This document shows positions 55,851 to 64,000 of a DNA stretch of 64,000 bases, in pieces. Each line of letters opens with the position of its first letter. The stretch's first letter is position 1. The position numbers and the translations under genes are program-made. The notes below the pieces were generated by a model. That model had not been told where the DNA came from. It made no database searches and saw only the letters and a program-made list of their open reading frames with translations. Location of the stretch: the NCBI RefSeq assembly GCF_035514885.1, contig NZ_DATJCH010000010.1:1-64000 (forward strand). The letters run 5' to 3'. This stretch comes from Albibacterium sp035514885. Lineage in GTDB: Bacteria; Bacteroidota; Bacteroidia; Sphingobacteriales; Sphingobacteriaceae.

Positions 55851-57803
55851 ATGAACGAAGAAAATAAGAATAATTATTCAGCCGATAATATACAAGTTCT
55901 TGAAGGTTTAGAGGCTGTTCGTAAACGCCCATCCATGTACATTGGTGATACGGGTGTAAAGGGATTACATCATTTGGTATACGAAGTCGTTGATAACTCT
56001 ATTGACGAAGCAATGGCTGGCTATTGTAATGATATAGCTGTTGTTATTCGTAAAGATAATTCCATATCAGTTGAAGATAACGGTAGAGGGATTCCTACAG
56101 GTATCAATAAAAAAGAGAATAAATCCGCTCTTGAAATGGTTATGACCATGCTTCATGCCGGTGGTAAATTTGATAAAGATACTTATAAGGTTTCCGGTGG
56201 ATTGCACGGTGTTGGGGTTTCCTGTGTGAATGCTCTTTCTACCTTGCTTATTGCTGAAGTACATCGTGAAGGTAAGATTTTCAAACAAGAGTATGAGTGT
56301 GGCAAGCCAATGTATCCTGTTAAGATTATTGGTGAATCAGAACGTACAGGAACGAAGGTTACGTTTTATCCTGATACAAGCATATTTACATTAAATAATG
56401 TTTATAATTACGATACACTTGCTGGAAGGCTGCGTGAACTGGCATACTTAAATAAAGGTATCAAACTTTCTCTTACTGATGAGCGGGACGAACAAGAAGA
56501 TGGTTCTTTCAGAAAGGAAGAGTTTTATTCTGAAGGCGGATTAAGCGAATTCGTTAAATACCTGGATGGTAACAGACATTCTTTGATTCCTCAGCCGATA
56601 CACATTGATGGTGTTAAGCAAGGAGTTCCTGTTGAGCTTGCTTTGCAATATAATGACACCTATACGGAGAATGTTCATTCTTACGTTAATAATATTAATA
56701 CCATTGAAGGCGGTACACACGTAGCTGGTTTTAGAAGAGGATTAACTCGTACATTAAAATCCTACGCAGAGAAATCAGGACTGCTTAAAAACCTTAAAAT
56801 TGAAATAGCGGGTGATGACTTTAGAGAAGGTCTTACCGCTGTTATCTCAGTTAAAGTACAAGAGCCACAATTTGAAGGTCAAACAAAAACGAAGCTCGGA
56901 AACAACGAGGTAATGGGTGCCGTGGATGTGGCTGTAGGTGAGATTTTAGGAAATTACCTGGAAGAGAATCCGCGGGAGGCTAAGATCATTGTTAATAAAG
57001 TTATTTTGGCTGCAACTGCAAGAGCAGCTGCTCGGAAAGCACGTGATATGGTTCAACGCAAAAGCGTAATGAGCGGAAGCGGCTTGCCGGGTAAACTAGC
57101 AGATTGTGCAAATAATGACCCCGCTAAGTGTGAAATCTATTTAGTTGAGGGAGATTCGGCGGGTGGTACAGCTAAGCAGGGAAGAAATCGTGAATTTCAA
57201 GCAATTTTACCTTTAAGAGGTAAGATATTGAATGTAGAGAAGGCAATGGAACATAAGATCTATGAAAATGAAGAGATCAAGAATATGTTCACTGCATTAG
57301 GAGTTAGTATTGGTACTGAAGATGATGCTAAAGCTCTTAATCTTACAAAACTACGTTATCATAGAATCATTATCATGACGGATGCTGATGTGGATGGAGC
57401 CCACATTAATACGTTGATCCTGACTTTCTATTTCCGTTATATGAAGGAGCTTATTGAAAATGGATATTTATACATCGCCAATCCTCCATTATATATGGTG
57501 AAGAAAGGTAAGGAGTTTGAATATGCGTGGACTGAAGATCAACGTATTGCGGCTGTTCAACGTTTGAAAGGGTCTGGCAAGGAAGATAGCGTTGGTATTC
57601 AGAGATATAAAGGTCTTGGAGAGATGAATGCAGAGCAACTTTGGACAACAACGATGAACCCTGAAACCAGAACGTTACGTCAGGTAACCATTGATAATGC
57701 TGCTGAGAGTGATAGGATATTCTCCATGCTTATGGGAGATGAGGTAGCACCAAGAAGAGAGTTTATTGAACGGAATGCACGATATGCCCGAATAGACACC
57801 TAA
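55851..57803 (+). CDS. gyrB: DNA gyrase subunit B
   Basis: The 650-residue ATPase subunit has the GHKL pocket (YEVVDNSIDEAMAGYC, VEDNGRGIP, GLHGVGVSCVNALS), a transducer domain and a TOPRIM domain with LVEGDSAGG and MTDADVDGAHI. The C-terminal region contains RYKGLGEMNAEQLW. The compact length lacks the insert found in gammaproteobacterial GyrB. ParE is the alternative, but sequence and length favour GyrB. Confidence 0.95.
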   Translation: MNEENKNNYSADNIQVLEGLEAVRKRPSMYIGDTGVKGLHHLVYEVVDNSIDEAMAGYCNDIAVVIRKDNSISVEDNGRGIPTGINKKENKSALEMVMTMLHAGGKFDKDTYKVSGGLHGVGVSCVNALSTLLIAEVHREGKIFKQEYECGKPMYPVKIIGESERTGTKVTFYPDTSIFTLNNVYNYDTLAGRLRELAYLNKGIKLSLTDERDEQEDGSFRKEEFYSEGGLSEFVKYLDGNRHSLIPQPIHIDGVKQGVPVELALQYNDTYTENVHSYVNNINTIEGGTHVAGFRRGLTRTLKSYAEKSGLLKNLKIEIAGDDFREGLTAVISVKVQEPQFEGQTKTKLGNNEVMGAVDVAVGEILGNYLEENPREAKIIVNKVILAATARAAARKARDMVQRKSVMSGSGLPGKLADCANNDPAKCEIYLVEGDSAGGTAKQGRNREFQAILPLRGKILNVEKAMEHKIYENEEIKNMFTALGVSIGTEDDAKALNLTKLRYHRIIIMTDADVDGAHINTLILTFYFRYMKELIENGYLYIANPPLYMVKKGKEFEYAWTEDQRIAAVQRLKGSGKEDSVGIQRYKGLGEMNAEQLWTTTMNPETRTLRQVTIDNAAESDRIFSMLMGDEVAPRREFIERNARYARIDT

Positions 57804-57846
57804 ACTTAACCTCCTTTAGCCTATTTTTATATCCCATTTAGATAGA

Positions 57847-59130
57847 ATGAATTTTGTAGAAGAATTACGCTGGCGCGGCATGTTGCAAGACATCATGCCG
57901 GGCACAGAAGAGCAATTGAATAAAGAATTAACTGCCGGATATATCGGTTTTGACCCTACTGGAGACTCTTTACATGTAGGTCATTTAACACAAATCATGA
58001 CATTGATTCACTTTCAGCGTGCAGGGCATAAGCCTGTGGCTTTGGTGGGTGGTGCAACAGGAATGGTTGGTGACCCTTCCGGTAAGTCGGCAGAAAGAAA
58101 TTTATTAGACGAGAATACATTAAGACATAATGTAAGCTGTCTTCAAAATCAATTAAAGAAGTTTCTTGAGTTTGGGATCGAAAGAAACCAGGCTGAAATG
58201 GTGAATAATTACGATTGGTTTAAGAATTATGGCTTTCTAGACTTTATACGCGATGTAGGTAAGCATCTTACTGTGAACTATATGATGGCTAAAGATTCTG
58301 TGAAGAAGCGCCTAGAAAGTGAGAATGGAATTTCTTTTACCGAGTTTAGTTATCAATTAATTCAAGGCTATGATTTCTATCATCTTTGGAAGAATAATAA
58401 CTGCCTTATTCAAATGGGAGGCTCAGATCAGTGGGGTAACATTGTTACGGGTACAGAACTGATTCGCAGAAAAGATGCGGGTACAGCATACGGTTTAACA
58501 ACCAAGCTAATTAAGAAAACAGATGGAACCAAGTTTGGAAAAACTGAAGGTGGTGCTGTATGGTTGGATGCTGCAAAAACATCTCCTTTTAAATATTTCC
58601 AGTTCTGGTTAAACACCAGCGATGAAGATGCGAAAAACTGGATCAAAATATTCACCTTAAAATCGCAAGAAGAAATTGAAGCCATTATTAAGGAGCATGA
58701 TTCAGCTCCTCATCAAAGACTCGTTCAAAGAGCATTGGCCGAAGATATTACCATTCGAACCCATAGTCAGGAAGCTTACGATACAGCGATAAAAACAACG
58801 GACTTTTTATTTGGTAATGGTTCTCTCGAGTTTTTAAATCAACTGAACGATACAGAGCTTCTGGAAGTTTTTGAAGGAGTACCTCAGTTCACAATTGCCA
58901 AAAACGAATTAAGCTCTGGAATCAATATCGTAGATTTACTTTCTGCCCATGCTGCTGTTTTTCCTTCTAAAGGCGAAGCCCGCAAGATGATTCAGGGAGG
59001 CGGGGTTTCAATCAATAAGCAAAAAATTGATGAGCCTGCTCAAATCATCAATACAGATCGTCTTCTTAATGGCAAGTACCTCGTTGCTCAGCGAGGCAAA
59101 AAGAATTACTTCCTGTTAATTGCTGAATAA
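57847..59130 (+). CDS. tyrS: Tyrosyl-tRNA synthetase
   Basis: The 427-residue class I enzyme has the HIGH-type motif HVGHL (about residue 40), the KMSKS-type motif KFGKT (about residue 234), GFDPTGDSLHVGH at the active site and QMGGSDQWGNI. The C-terminal S4 domain (about 360-427) has FPSKGEARKMIQGGGVSIN. This is the bacterial TyrRS-type layout. It is 43 bp after gyrB. Confidence 0.96.
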   Translation: MNFVEELRWRGMLQDIMPGTEEQLNKELTAGYIGFDPTGDSLHVGHLTQIMTLIHFQRAGHKPVALVGGATGMVGDPSGKSAERNLLDENTLRHNVSCLQNQLKKFLEFGIERNQAEMVNNYDWFKNYGFLDFIRDVGKHLTVNYMMAKDSVKKRLESENGISFTEFSYQLIQGYDFYHLWKNNNCLIQMGGSDQWGNIVTGTELIRRKDAGTAYGLTTKLIKKTDGTKFGKTEGGAVWLDAAKTSPFKYFQFWLNTSDEDAKNWIKIFTLKSQEEIEAIIKEHDSAPHQRLVQRALAEDITIRTHSQEAYDTAIKTTDFLFGNGSLEFLNQLNDTELLEVFEGVPQFTIAKNELSSGINIVDLLSAHAAVFPSKGEARKMIQGGGVSINKQKIDEPAQIINTDRLLNGKYLVAQRGKKNYFLLIAE

Positions 59131-59146
59131 CTTTAAAAGAGTGGTG

Positions 59147-60124
59147 TTATTGGATCATTAAATTGCATCCACGAACATCACTCTGATCAAAGCGTCCTAA
59201 CACTTCAAATTGTCCCTTTTTATTCATTCTGCCCAAATCCTGTGTAGATATAAAAGAACAAGAATTGATGTTCGCTAAATCTATTACATTAATACCTCCC
59301 GAGAATCCGGTATCTAGATAGCTGAAAGGGTCATTAATGTCTCTTATCAATATTTTCATCCAGGGCGGACAAGCAAATAGTCCACCACCCTTTGAGTAAG
59401 CTTGTGACAATAGTTCGGTCATTCCATATTCTGCATGAATGGAAGAAACTCCAAAACCTTCGCATAGAATTTCGTGTAGTTCCTGACGTATTATTTCTTT
59501 TCTTTTGCCTTTCATTCCTCCGGTTTCCATTACGATCAATTCAGGAAAATCAATTTGATATTGTTCTATAAAATCCAACAGAGCGTATGTTACCCCGAAA
59601 AGGATGGTTGGTGTTTTCTTTGCCTTTAAATTAATCAGGTTTTCGTGCAGTTCATCATGATTATATAAGAAGTAGCCGCTTTCAGGACAATTACTGTTTT
59701 TAATTAAATCGTCTACCATATAGATTAAAGACGAGCCAGTTCTTTCCAGATAAGAGGGGAGCAGCGCCAGTATTGCTACATCCTTTGTGTTTCCATAGGA
59801 AAGTTCAAAACACTTTCTAAAGCTCTTTTCATAGATCGATATATCGCTTACATAATGTTTGCTTGTTTGAGAACCGGTGGTGCCGGAACTGGAAAAAACC
59901 TGTTCAGTCGGTTCGCTTGTTGAAACTACTTGATGGGTTTTAAAAAATTCAATGGGTAGAAATGGGATATCCGAAATGGCTGTAATCTTTTCAGGTTTAA
60001 TATTTAAAAAGTGAAGGTAGTGGTTGTAAACTTGGCATTCCTTTGCTTGCAGCCTGAAAATCTCTAAAGCAATATCAGTGAATGCTGATTCGGATTCTAT
60101 AGAAAATAGTTTTCTTATATTCAT
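59147..60124 (-). CDS. LuxE-like acyl-protein synthetase family protein
   Basis: The 325-residue protein has the adenylate-forming motif VFSSSGTTGSQTSKHY (about residue 77), then LALLPSYLERTGSSLIYM, VMETGGMKGKRKEI and EYGMTELLSQAYSKGGGLF. These match the LuxE/acyl-CoA-synthetase-related family. LuxE itself activates fatty acids for luciferase, but no lux genes are present here. In Bacteroidota such genes are annotated only as acyl transferase or synthetase. The substrate is unknown. Confidence 0.8.
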   Translation of the reverse strand: MNIRKLFSIESESAFTDIALEIFRLQAKECQVYNHYLHFLNIKPEKITAISDIPFLPIEFFKTHQVVSTSEPTEQVFSSSGTTGSQTSKHYVSDISIYEKSFRKCFELSYGNTKDVAILALLPSYLERTGSSLIYMVDDLIKNSNCPESGYFLYNHDELHENLINLKAKKTPTILFGVTYALLDFIEQYQIDFPELIVMETGGMKGKRKEIIRQELHEILCEGFGVSSIHAEYGMTELLSQAYSKGGGLFACPPWMKILIRDINDPFSYLDTGFSGGINVIDLANINSCSFISTQDLGRMNKKGQFEVLGRFDQSDVRGCNLMIQ

Positions 60125-60143
60125 GATTAATACCGCAAAGGTA

Positions 60144-60497
60144 TCAATTATTGCTGAAAAACTTCCTTAACAGAAAGCCTGATACACCAGCAAAGCCAGC
60201 TGTTAAAGCACCAGGCAAAGCACTTATTAAAGCTACCAATAGCCAATTATAAGAGCCTGATGATAACCCTAACATTTCTCCCACCCGGTTAGAAAGGATG
60301 TGGTCATTTTGAAGACTCAAAAAGATACTCGTAAGTAACCAAAGGAAAAAGATAGCCAGAAATGAACTTAAAAAAGCAGATGTTGCTGAATCGGCTTTTA
60401 ACCCGCAGCAAATAACTACGATTGGTATAATGATCCACCAAGGGAAAATTAGCTGGCCGATGAAGGATATTACAATAATGAGTAAAAAGAGAAACAT
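60144..60497 (-). CDS. Small multi-pass membrane protein
   Basis: The 117-residue protein has three or four hydrophobic segments (about residues 1-34, 40-62 and 83-112) and a polar loop with QNDHILSNRVGEMLGL. No domain is recognised. Its start is 2 bp from the stop of the penicillin-acylase gene, so the two are probably translationally coupled. Confidence 0.7.
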   Translation of the reverse strand: MFLFLLIIVISFIGQLIFPWWIIIPIVVICCGLKADSATSAFLSSFLAIFFLWLLTSIFLSLQNDHILSNRVGEMLGLSSGSYNWLLVALISALPGALTAGFAGVSGFLLRKFFSNN

Positions 60498-60499
60498 AC

Positions 60500-62992
60500 T
60501 TAATCTTTTGATTTTCTTAATTCGATTTGACTAATTATACCCTTTTGATTTAGATTGCTATCTTCAAGAAATAGTAATTCATTGAGCTCTCCTTTTTCCC
60601 AGGTAGAGATTTGATTGTCGTAGAATTTACTTCCCGGATTTCCTGATTGTCCGCCAGGTATTACTCCAAAAGCCTTAGGTTTATTGCCTAGTAAAACAAT
60701 CATTCGCCAAGAAGGGCCATTGCTTTCACTCATGGCATTCACCGTATGTTTTGATCCGCCTACCTGCAATGCCTTTGATCCAAAGCCTCCAATATCAGCC
60801 AGATGTGGTACATGTGTCTTCTTAACTCTTCCCCATTCCCAATTGTTGAGGTTGCTGCCGTAGCTTTTTTCCAATTGTTTAATAGCATCCTTAAATGAAG
60901 CTTGAACGATATCCTCTCTTGTTAGTTTTGTTGAACCATTAAAAAACCAATGCGATGTTGGTTCATGCAATAATAGGTGAACCGTTCGGTCACGATTTGG
61001 GTAGCGCATTAGCACCTCACTACCGCCAAAATCATCCGTCCATATCATTCTGTTTAAGGTATTATACCAGGTTTCAAAGAGGCTGGCTGCTATCGAGTTT
61101 ACTTCATAGCGACGATCCCAATTAGAAAGCAAATTTAGTGCTTTTGACTCTGTGGAGTTTAACCCTTTATCTGTTTGAATAATGTGCACCAAAGTGTCTA
61201 AAATATTCTCGGCCAAAATACTATAATTATCATTTTGTAAGGCTTCGAAGCTCTTTACATCAGCAGAATGCATGGCTTCTAATTGTGTATTTATCCGATG
61301 AGCACGCTCATAACTGCTAAATTCCCATCCAAGATAATAAGGGTAACTTTGGTCGACAGGCCATTGATTGGCAGAGCTTACATAACCTCTTTCCGGATTT
61401 TTAATCGTAGGGTTTTCTTCACTAGGTATCCTGTTTATCCATTGATCGGTTGAGTCATTTCCATCCAAAAGAAACTTACCTTGTCTTTTCTCCTTTAAAG
61501 GGAAAAGTCCGTTCGATGTAATGGAAATATCACCCTGTCTGTCTGCAAAAACAAAGTTCTGTGCAGGTGCAGAAAAGTAAACGAGCGCCTGTTTGTAGCC
61601 TTCATAATCTTTTGCTTTATTCAATTCGTAAAATGTTCTCAACTCGTTGGAGGGAAGGTGTGCTACCCATTTTAAGGCATAATCTACCGGTATATTATTG
61701 GCCATGCTAAAGTCTGCTGGTTTCTGATTTTTTGCATAGCTAACCGGTCCCTGACGAGTATAATATACCGTATCAAGAACAGATTTTTGTCTGCGGATTT
61801 TTATTTCCTCAATTCTGCGACTTGTTTTCTCCCATGTATTATTATACAAATATTCCTGATGCGTATCGTCTTTAAATTGAATTTTATACCAGTCTAACAC
61901 ATCCGAGCCAACATTGGTAACTCCCCAGGCAATGTTCTCATTAAATCCAATAATAACATTAGGAGCTCCGGGGATTGAAACACCGTATACATTTATTGCA
62001 GGTGCATGGAGTTGTATTTGATACCAAATAGAAGGAAGTGTTAGATCTAGATGCGGATCGTTAGCCAATATAGGGAAGCCCGTGCTAGATCGATTTCCGG
62101 CAATTGCCCAATTATTGCTGCCAATGTTTTCTTCTTTGATTGCCGTTAATAGGCGAGATGATAGAGGCCATTCTTCTTTTCTTGTAGCATCGTTTTTTAA
62201 TGAAATAAGGGGCGATGGACTAATTAAAGGCTTTGGAGCCTTTAGATCAAAATCCCAAGGTGTTCCGACCGGAATAATTGGATCTTCTTTAAAGGGATAG
62301 TTTGGAAATAAATCATTAACAACCTCTTCTCCATATTTTGCCAAAATATTGTTCATAGCCAATTCATTGGTACCTCTGGCTAGGGTAGCCGACATTAATT
62401 TTAACAAAAGAGCAGAGTTTAAAGGAGTCCATTCCTCTGGCTCATAATTCAGAATTTTAAATTCAATGGGATATTCGCGGGGAGATAAATCTTTAATATA
62501 TGCATTCACCCCATCAGAATAAGCTTCAATAATCAGCTTGCTTTTGGGGTCGTTCAAACTTTCTTTAAGCATGGCCTCTGCACCATAAACCATGCCCATT
62601 CGTCGTTGGTAACGATCCAGTTCCAGGGCTTTTTCTCCTACTACCTCAGAAAGCCTCCCTGCAGCATAACGCGTTTGGAAATCCATCTGCCATAGTCGGT
62701 TTTTAGCAGTAATATATCCCTGAGCAAAATAAAGGTCATGTTCATTCTGTGCAAATACGTGCGGAATTCCCTGTTCGTCTATTAAAATACGTACGCTATC
62801 CTGTAATTCGCTTTTAATTAAAGATTGGTTGATAATATCCTCTACGTCTTCAGCATTTTGCCAAAAACCTGTAAAGGGATTTAGGAACTTTCCAAGGGGA
62901 GGAACGTCTCCTATTTTTGAATTAAATAAGAAAGCAAGCCCAAACGTAATCGCAATAAAAGCAACCAATTTTATTAAGCGAGTTCCTTTCAT
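60500..62992 (-). CDS. Penicillin acylase family protein (Ntn hydrolase)
   Basis: The 830-residue precursor has an N-terminal membrane or signal segment (about residues 8-24). An alpha-chain region (LRILIDEQGIPHVFAQNEHD, YFAQGYITAKNRLWQMDFQT) is followed by the autoprocessing site GSNNWAIAG near residue 289, where Ser becomes the N-terminal nucleophile of the beta chain. The beta region has ANDPHLDLTLPSIWYQ and the Asn-containing GFNENIAWG. Members hydrolyse amides such as acyl-homoserine lactones or beta-lactams. The substrate is unknown. Confidence 0.9.
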   Translation of the reverse strand: MKGTRLIKLVAFIAITFGLAFLFNSKIGDVPPLGKFLNPFTGFWQNAEDVEDIINQSLIKSELQDSVRILIDEQGIPHVFAQNEHDLYFAQGYITAKNRLWQMDFQTRYAAGRLSEVVGEKALELDRYQRRMGMVYGAEAMLKESLNDPKSKLIIEAYSDGVNAYIKDLSPREYPIEFKILNYEPEEWTPLNSALLLKLMSATLARGTNELAMNNILAKYGEEVVNDLFPNYPFKEDPIIPVGTPWDFDLKAPKPLISPSPLISLKNDATRKEEWPLSSRLLTAIKEENIGSNNWAIAGNRSSTGFPILANDPHLDLTLPSIWYQIQLHAPAINVYGVSIPGAPNVIIGFNENIAWGVTNVGSDVLDWYKIQFKDDTHQEYLYNNTWEKTSRRIEEIKIRRQKSVLDTVYYTRQGPVSYAKNQKPADFSMANNIPVDYALKWVAHLPSNELRTFYELNKAKDYEGYKQALVYFSAPAQNFVFADRQGDISITSNGLFPLKEKRQGKFLLDGNDSTDQWINRIPSEENPTIKNPERGYVSSANQWPVDQSYPYYLGWEFSSYERAHRINTQLEAMHSADVKSFEALQNDNYSILAENILDTLVHIIQTDKGLNSTESKALNLLSNWDRRYEVNSIAASLFETWYNTLNRMIWTDDFGGSEVLMRYPNRDRTVHLLLHEPTSHWFFNGSTKLTREDIVQASFKDAIKQLEKSYGSNLNNWEWGRVKKTHVPHLADIGGFGSKALQVGGSKHTVNAMSESNGPSWRMIVLLGNKPKAFGVIPGGQSGNPGSKFYDNQISTWEKGELNELLFLEDSNLNQKGIISQIELRKSKD

Positions 62993-63022
62993 TGCGATTA
63001 TGTTGTTATAGGTTAATTGATA

Positions 63023-63328
63023 TTATAAGCGTTTACCGCCCGCTTCATTAATCTCTTGTTGTTCTTTTAATTTATCTACGTTGTTTTTTTCACCAAAGTT
63101 TTCTGTTTTATCAGAGAAACCATTTAACAATTCATTAATTGAATCAAAATTATCAGCTGTACGTTGATGTATATCAGATAATACCTTTGTCAGGTTCTTA
63201 TCGTTTAAATCAAAATTATCAACTTCTAGTCTCCCAACTTTTTCAATGATTGCCTGCTGACTGTTTTTCAAATCCTGCATCTGTCGGACAATCTTTTCCA
63301 TCAACTCAAACTTCTTCAACTTATCCAT
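63023..63328 (-). CDS. Small coiled-coil protein, hypothetical
   Basis: The 101-residue protein has almost entirely helical, charged sequence with heptad-like spacing (EKIVRQMQDLKNSQQAIIEK, then LSDIHQRTADNFDSINELLN). It has no signal, membrane segment or known domain. It lies between riboflavin synthase and the acylase gene on the same strand. Confidence 0.6.
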   Translation of the reverse strand: MDKLKKFELMEKIVRQMQDLKNSQQAIIEKVGRLEVDNFDLNDKNLTKVLSDIHQRTADNFDSINELLNGFSDKTENFGEKNNVDKLKEQQEINEAGGKRL

Positions 63329-63472
63329 AATTTTTCTTTTTGATTGATTATCAATATATTAAATAATAGTGAATAAAACAACCCTTGAAAGAAAATGTTT
63401 GGTTTCTTTACAGAAAGCGGATAAAAATAATTCAGTTTACATCAATATAGCGTAAACCCGATAATTAATAAA

Positions 63473-64000
63473 TTACACTCTTAGCGATAGGAGCTTAGAA
63501 ACATATTTTCCGATGATATCAAATTCAAGATTTACTTCGCTTCCAACAACAATATCTTTAAAGTTTGTATGCTCCAGTGTGTACGGAATAATGGCAACCG
63601 TAAATTCATTTATGCCTGAATTAAAAACTGTAAGGCTTACACCATTTATACAAATTGAACCCTTCTCAACCGTAATATTACCAATGGAAGCGTCGTATTG
63701 AAAGGAAAACAACCAGCTTCCGTTTTCGTCTTTCCTTGATACGCAAGTCGCTTTTTGATCTACATGGCCTTGAACAATGTGGCCATCCAATCTGCCACCT
63801 ACGGCAGTACAGCGCTCTAAATTCACCATGTCGCCAACTTTAATCTGTCCAAGTGTGCTTTTAAGCAAGGTTTCATTAATCGCAGTAACGCTATGTTCAT
63901 CCTCATTTATAGCAGTTACGGTCAGACAAACGCCATTATGAGAAATACTTTGATCTACCTTCAGTTCATTTGAAATAGAAGACTTGATCTTTAAATTAAG
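63473..64000 (-). CDS. ribE: Riboflavin synthase alpha chain (5' end beyond window)
   Basis: The frame is open to the window edge, giving 175 residues. Only about the first 25 residues should be missing. Two lumazine-binding repeats are visible: HNGVCLTVTAINEDE with GGRLDGHIVQGHVD in the first, and INGVSLTVFNSGINEF in the second. The enzyme converts 6,7-dimethyl-8-ribityllumazine to riboflavin. A TTG codon at 63868 is not the true start, because conserved sequence continues upstream. Confidence 0.93.
   Translation of the reverse strand, partial: LNLKIKSSISNELKVDQSISHNGVCLTVTAINEDEHSVTAINETLLKSTLGQIKVGDMVNLERCTAVGGRLDGHIVQGHVDQKATCVSRKDENGSWLFSFQYDASIGNITVEKGSICINGVSLTVFNSGINEFTVAIIPYTLEHTNFKDIVVGSEVNLEFDIIGKYVSKLLSLRV

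Overview
The window is AT-rich chromosomal DNA from a member of the Bacteroidota, most likely a Sphingobacteriales-type organism. Three things support this: clade-typical promoters (TTG, a spacer of about 19 nt, then TAnnTTTG), family content that is characteristic of the phylum (MurF-Alr fusion, DUF4296 lipoprotein, THUMP-like methyltransferase, DUF3467, many 6-bladed beta-propeller lipoproteins), and the rarity of Shine-Dalgarno sites. No species call is possible from the sequence alone.

Region 1 (about 1-18,180) is an accessory island. It holds eight 6-bladed beta-propeller lipoprotein genes (three of them frameshifted), an 876-residue lipoprotein with an alpha/beta-hydrolase domain, and at least three small exported peptides. 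The peptides share a nearly identical leader but have unrelated, often cysteine-bearing C-terminal cores; a fourth leader is decayed. A repeat of about 340 bp carries the upstream region plus leader in two copies and stops sharply at the leader/core boundary. The island also holds an IS982-type element with perfect ends and a 9-bp target duplication, a truncated second copy of that element, a tyrosine-recombinase relic (about 8,268-8,525) and a serine-recombinase relic (about 17,850-18,180) lying against tRNA genes. The peptide/propeller set is the best candidate here for a poorly described system.

Region 2 (18,186-34,160) returns to housekeeping genes: tRNA-Leu and tRNA-Gly, recX, a murF-alr fusion, a DUF502 membrane protein, a minus-strand operon (YggS, GNAT, DUF3298 lipoprotein, aspartate kinase, THUMP-like methyltransferase), a DUF4296 lipoprotein with mutS2, the two subunits of a 3-oxoacid CoA-transferase, uridine kinase, a LysM/double-psi-barrel protein and an NfeD/ClpP-class protein.

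Region 3 (34,337-47,600) is the translation and transcription super-operon: tRNA-Thr, Tyr, Gly, Thr, tuf, tRNA-Trp, secE, nusG, rplK, rplA, rplJ, rplL, rpoB, rpoC. The order matches the Escherichia coli thrU-tyrU-glyT-thrT-tufB and secE-nusG-rplKAJL-rpoBC arrangement.

Region 4 (47,628-64,000) holds DUF3467, a FadL/OmpP1 porin, a minus-strand run (dapD, sua5/tsaC, CCA-type nucleotidyltransferase, pRiA4b ORF3-like protein, miaA) that is largely tRNA maturation, a DinB-like protein, an S4 protein, an OmpH/Skp-like lipoprotein, gyrB, tyrS, a LuxE-like protein, a small membrane protein, a penicillin-acylase family enzyme, a small coiled-coil protein and the 3' part of riboflavin synthase, which runs off the right edge.
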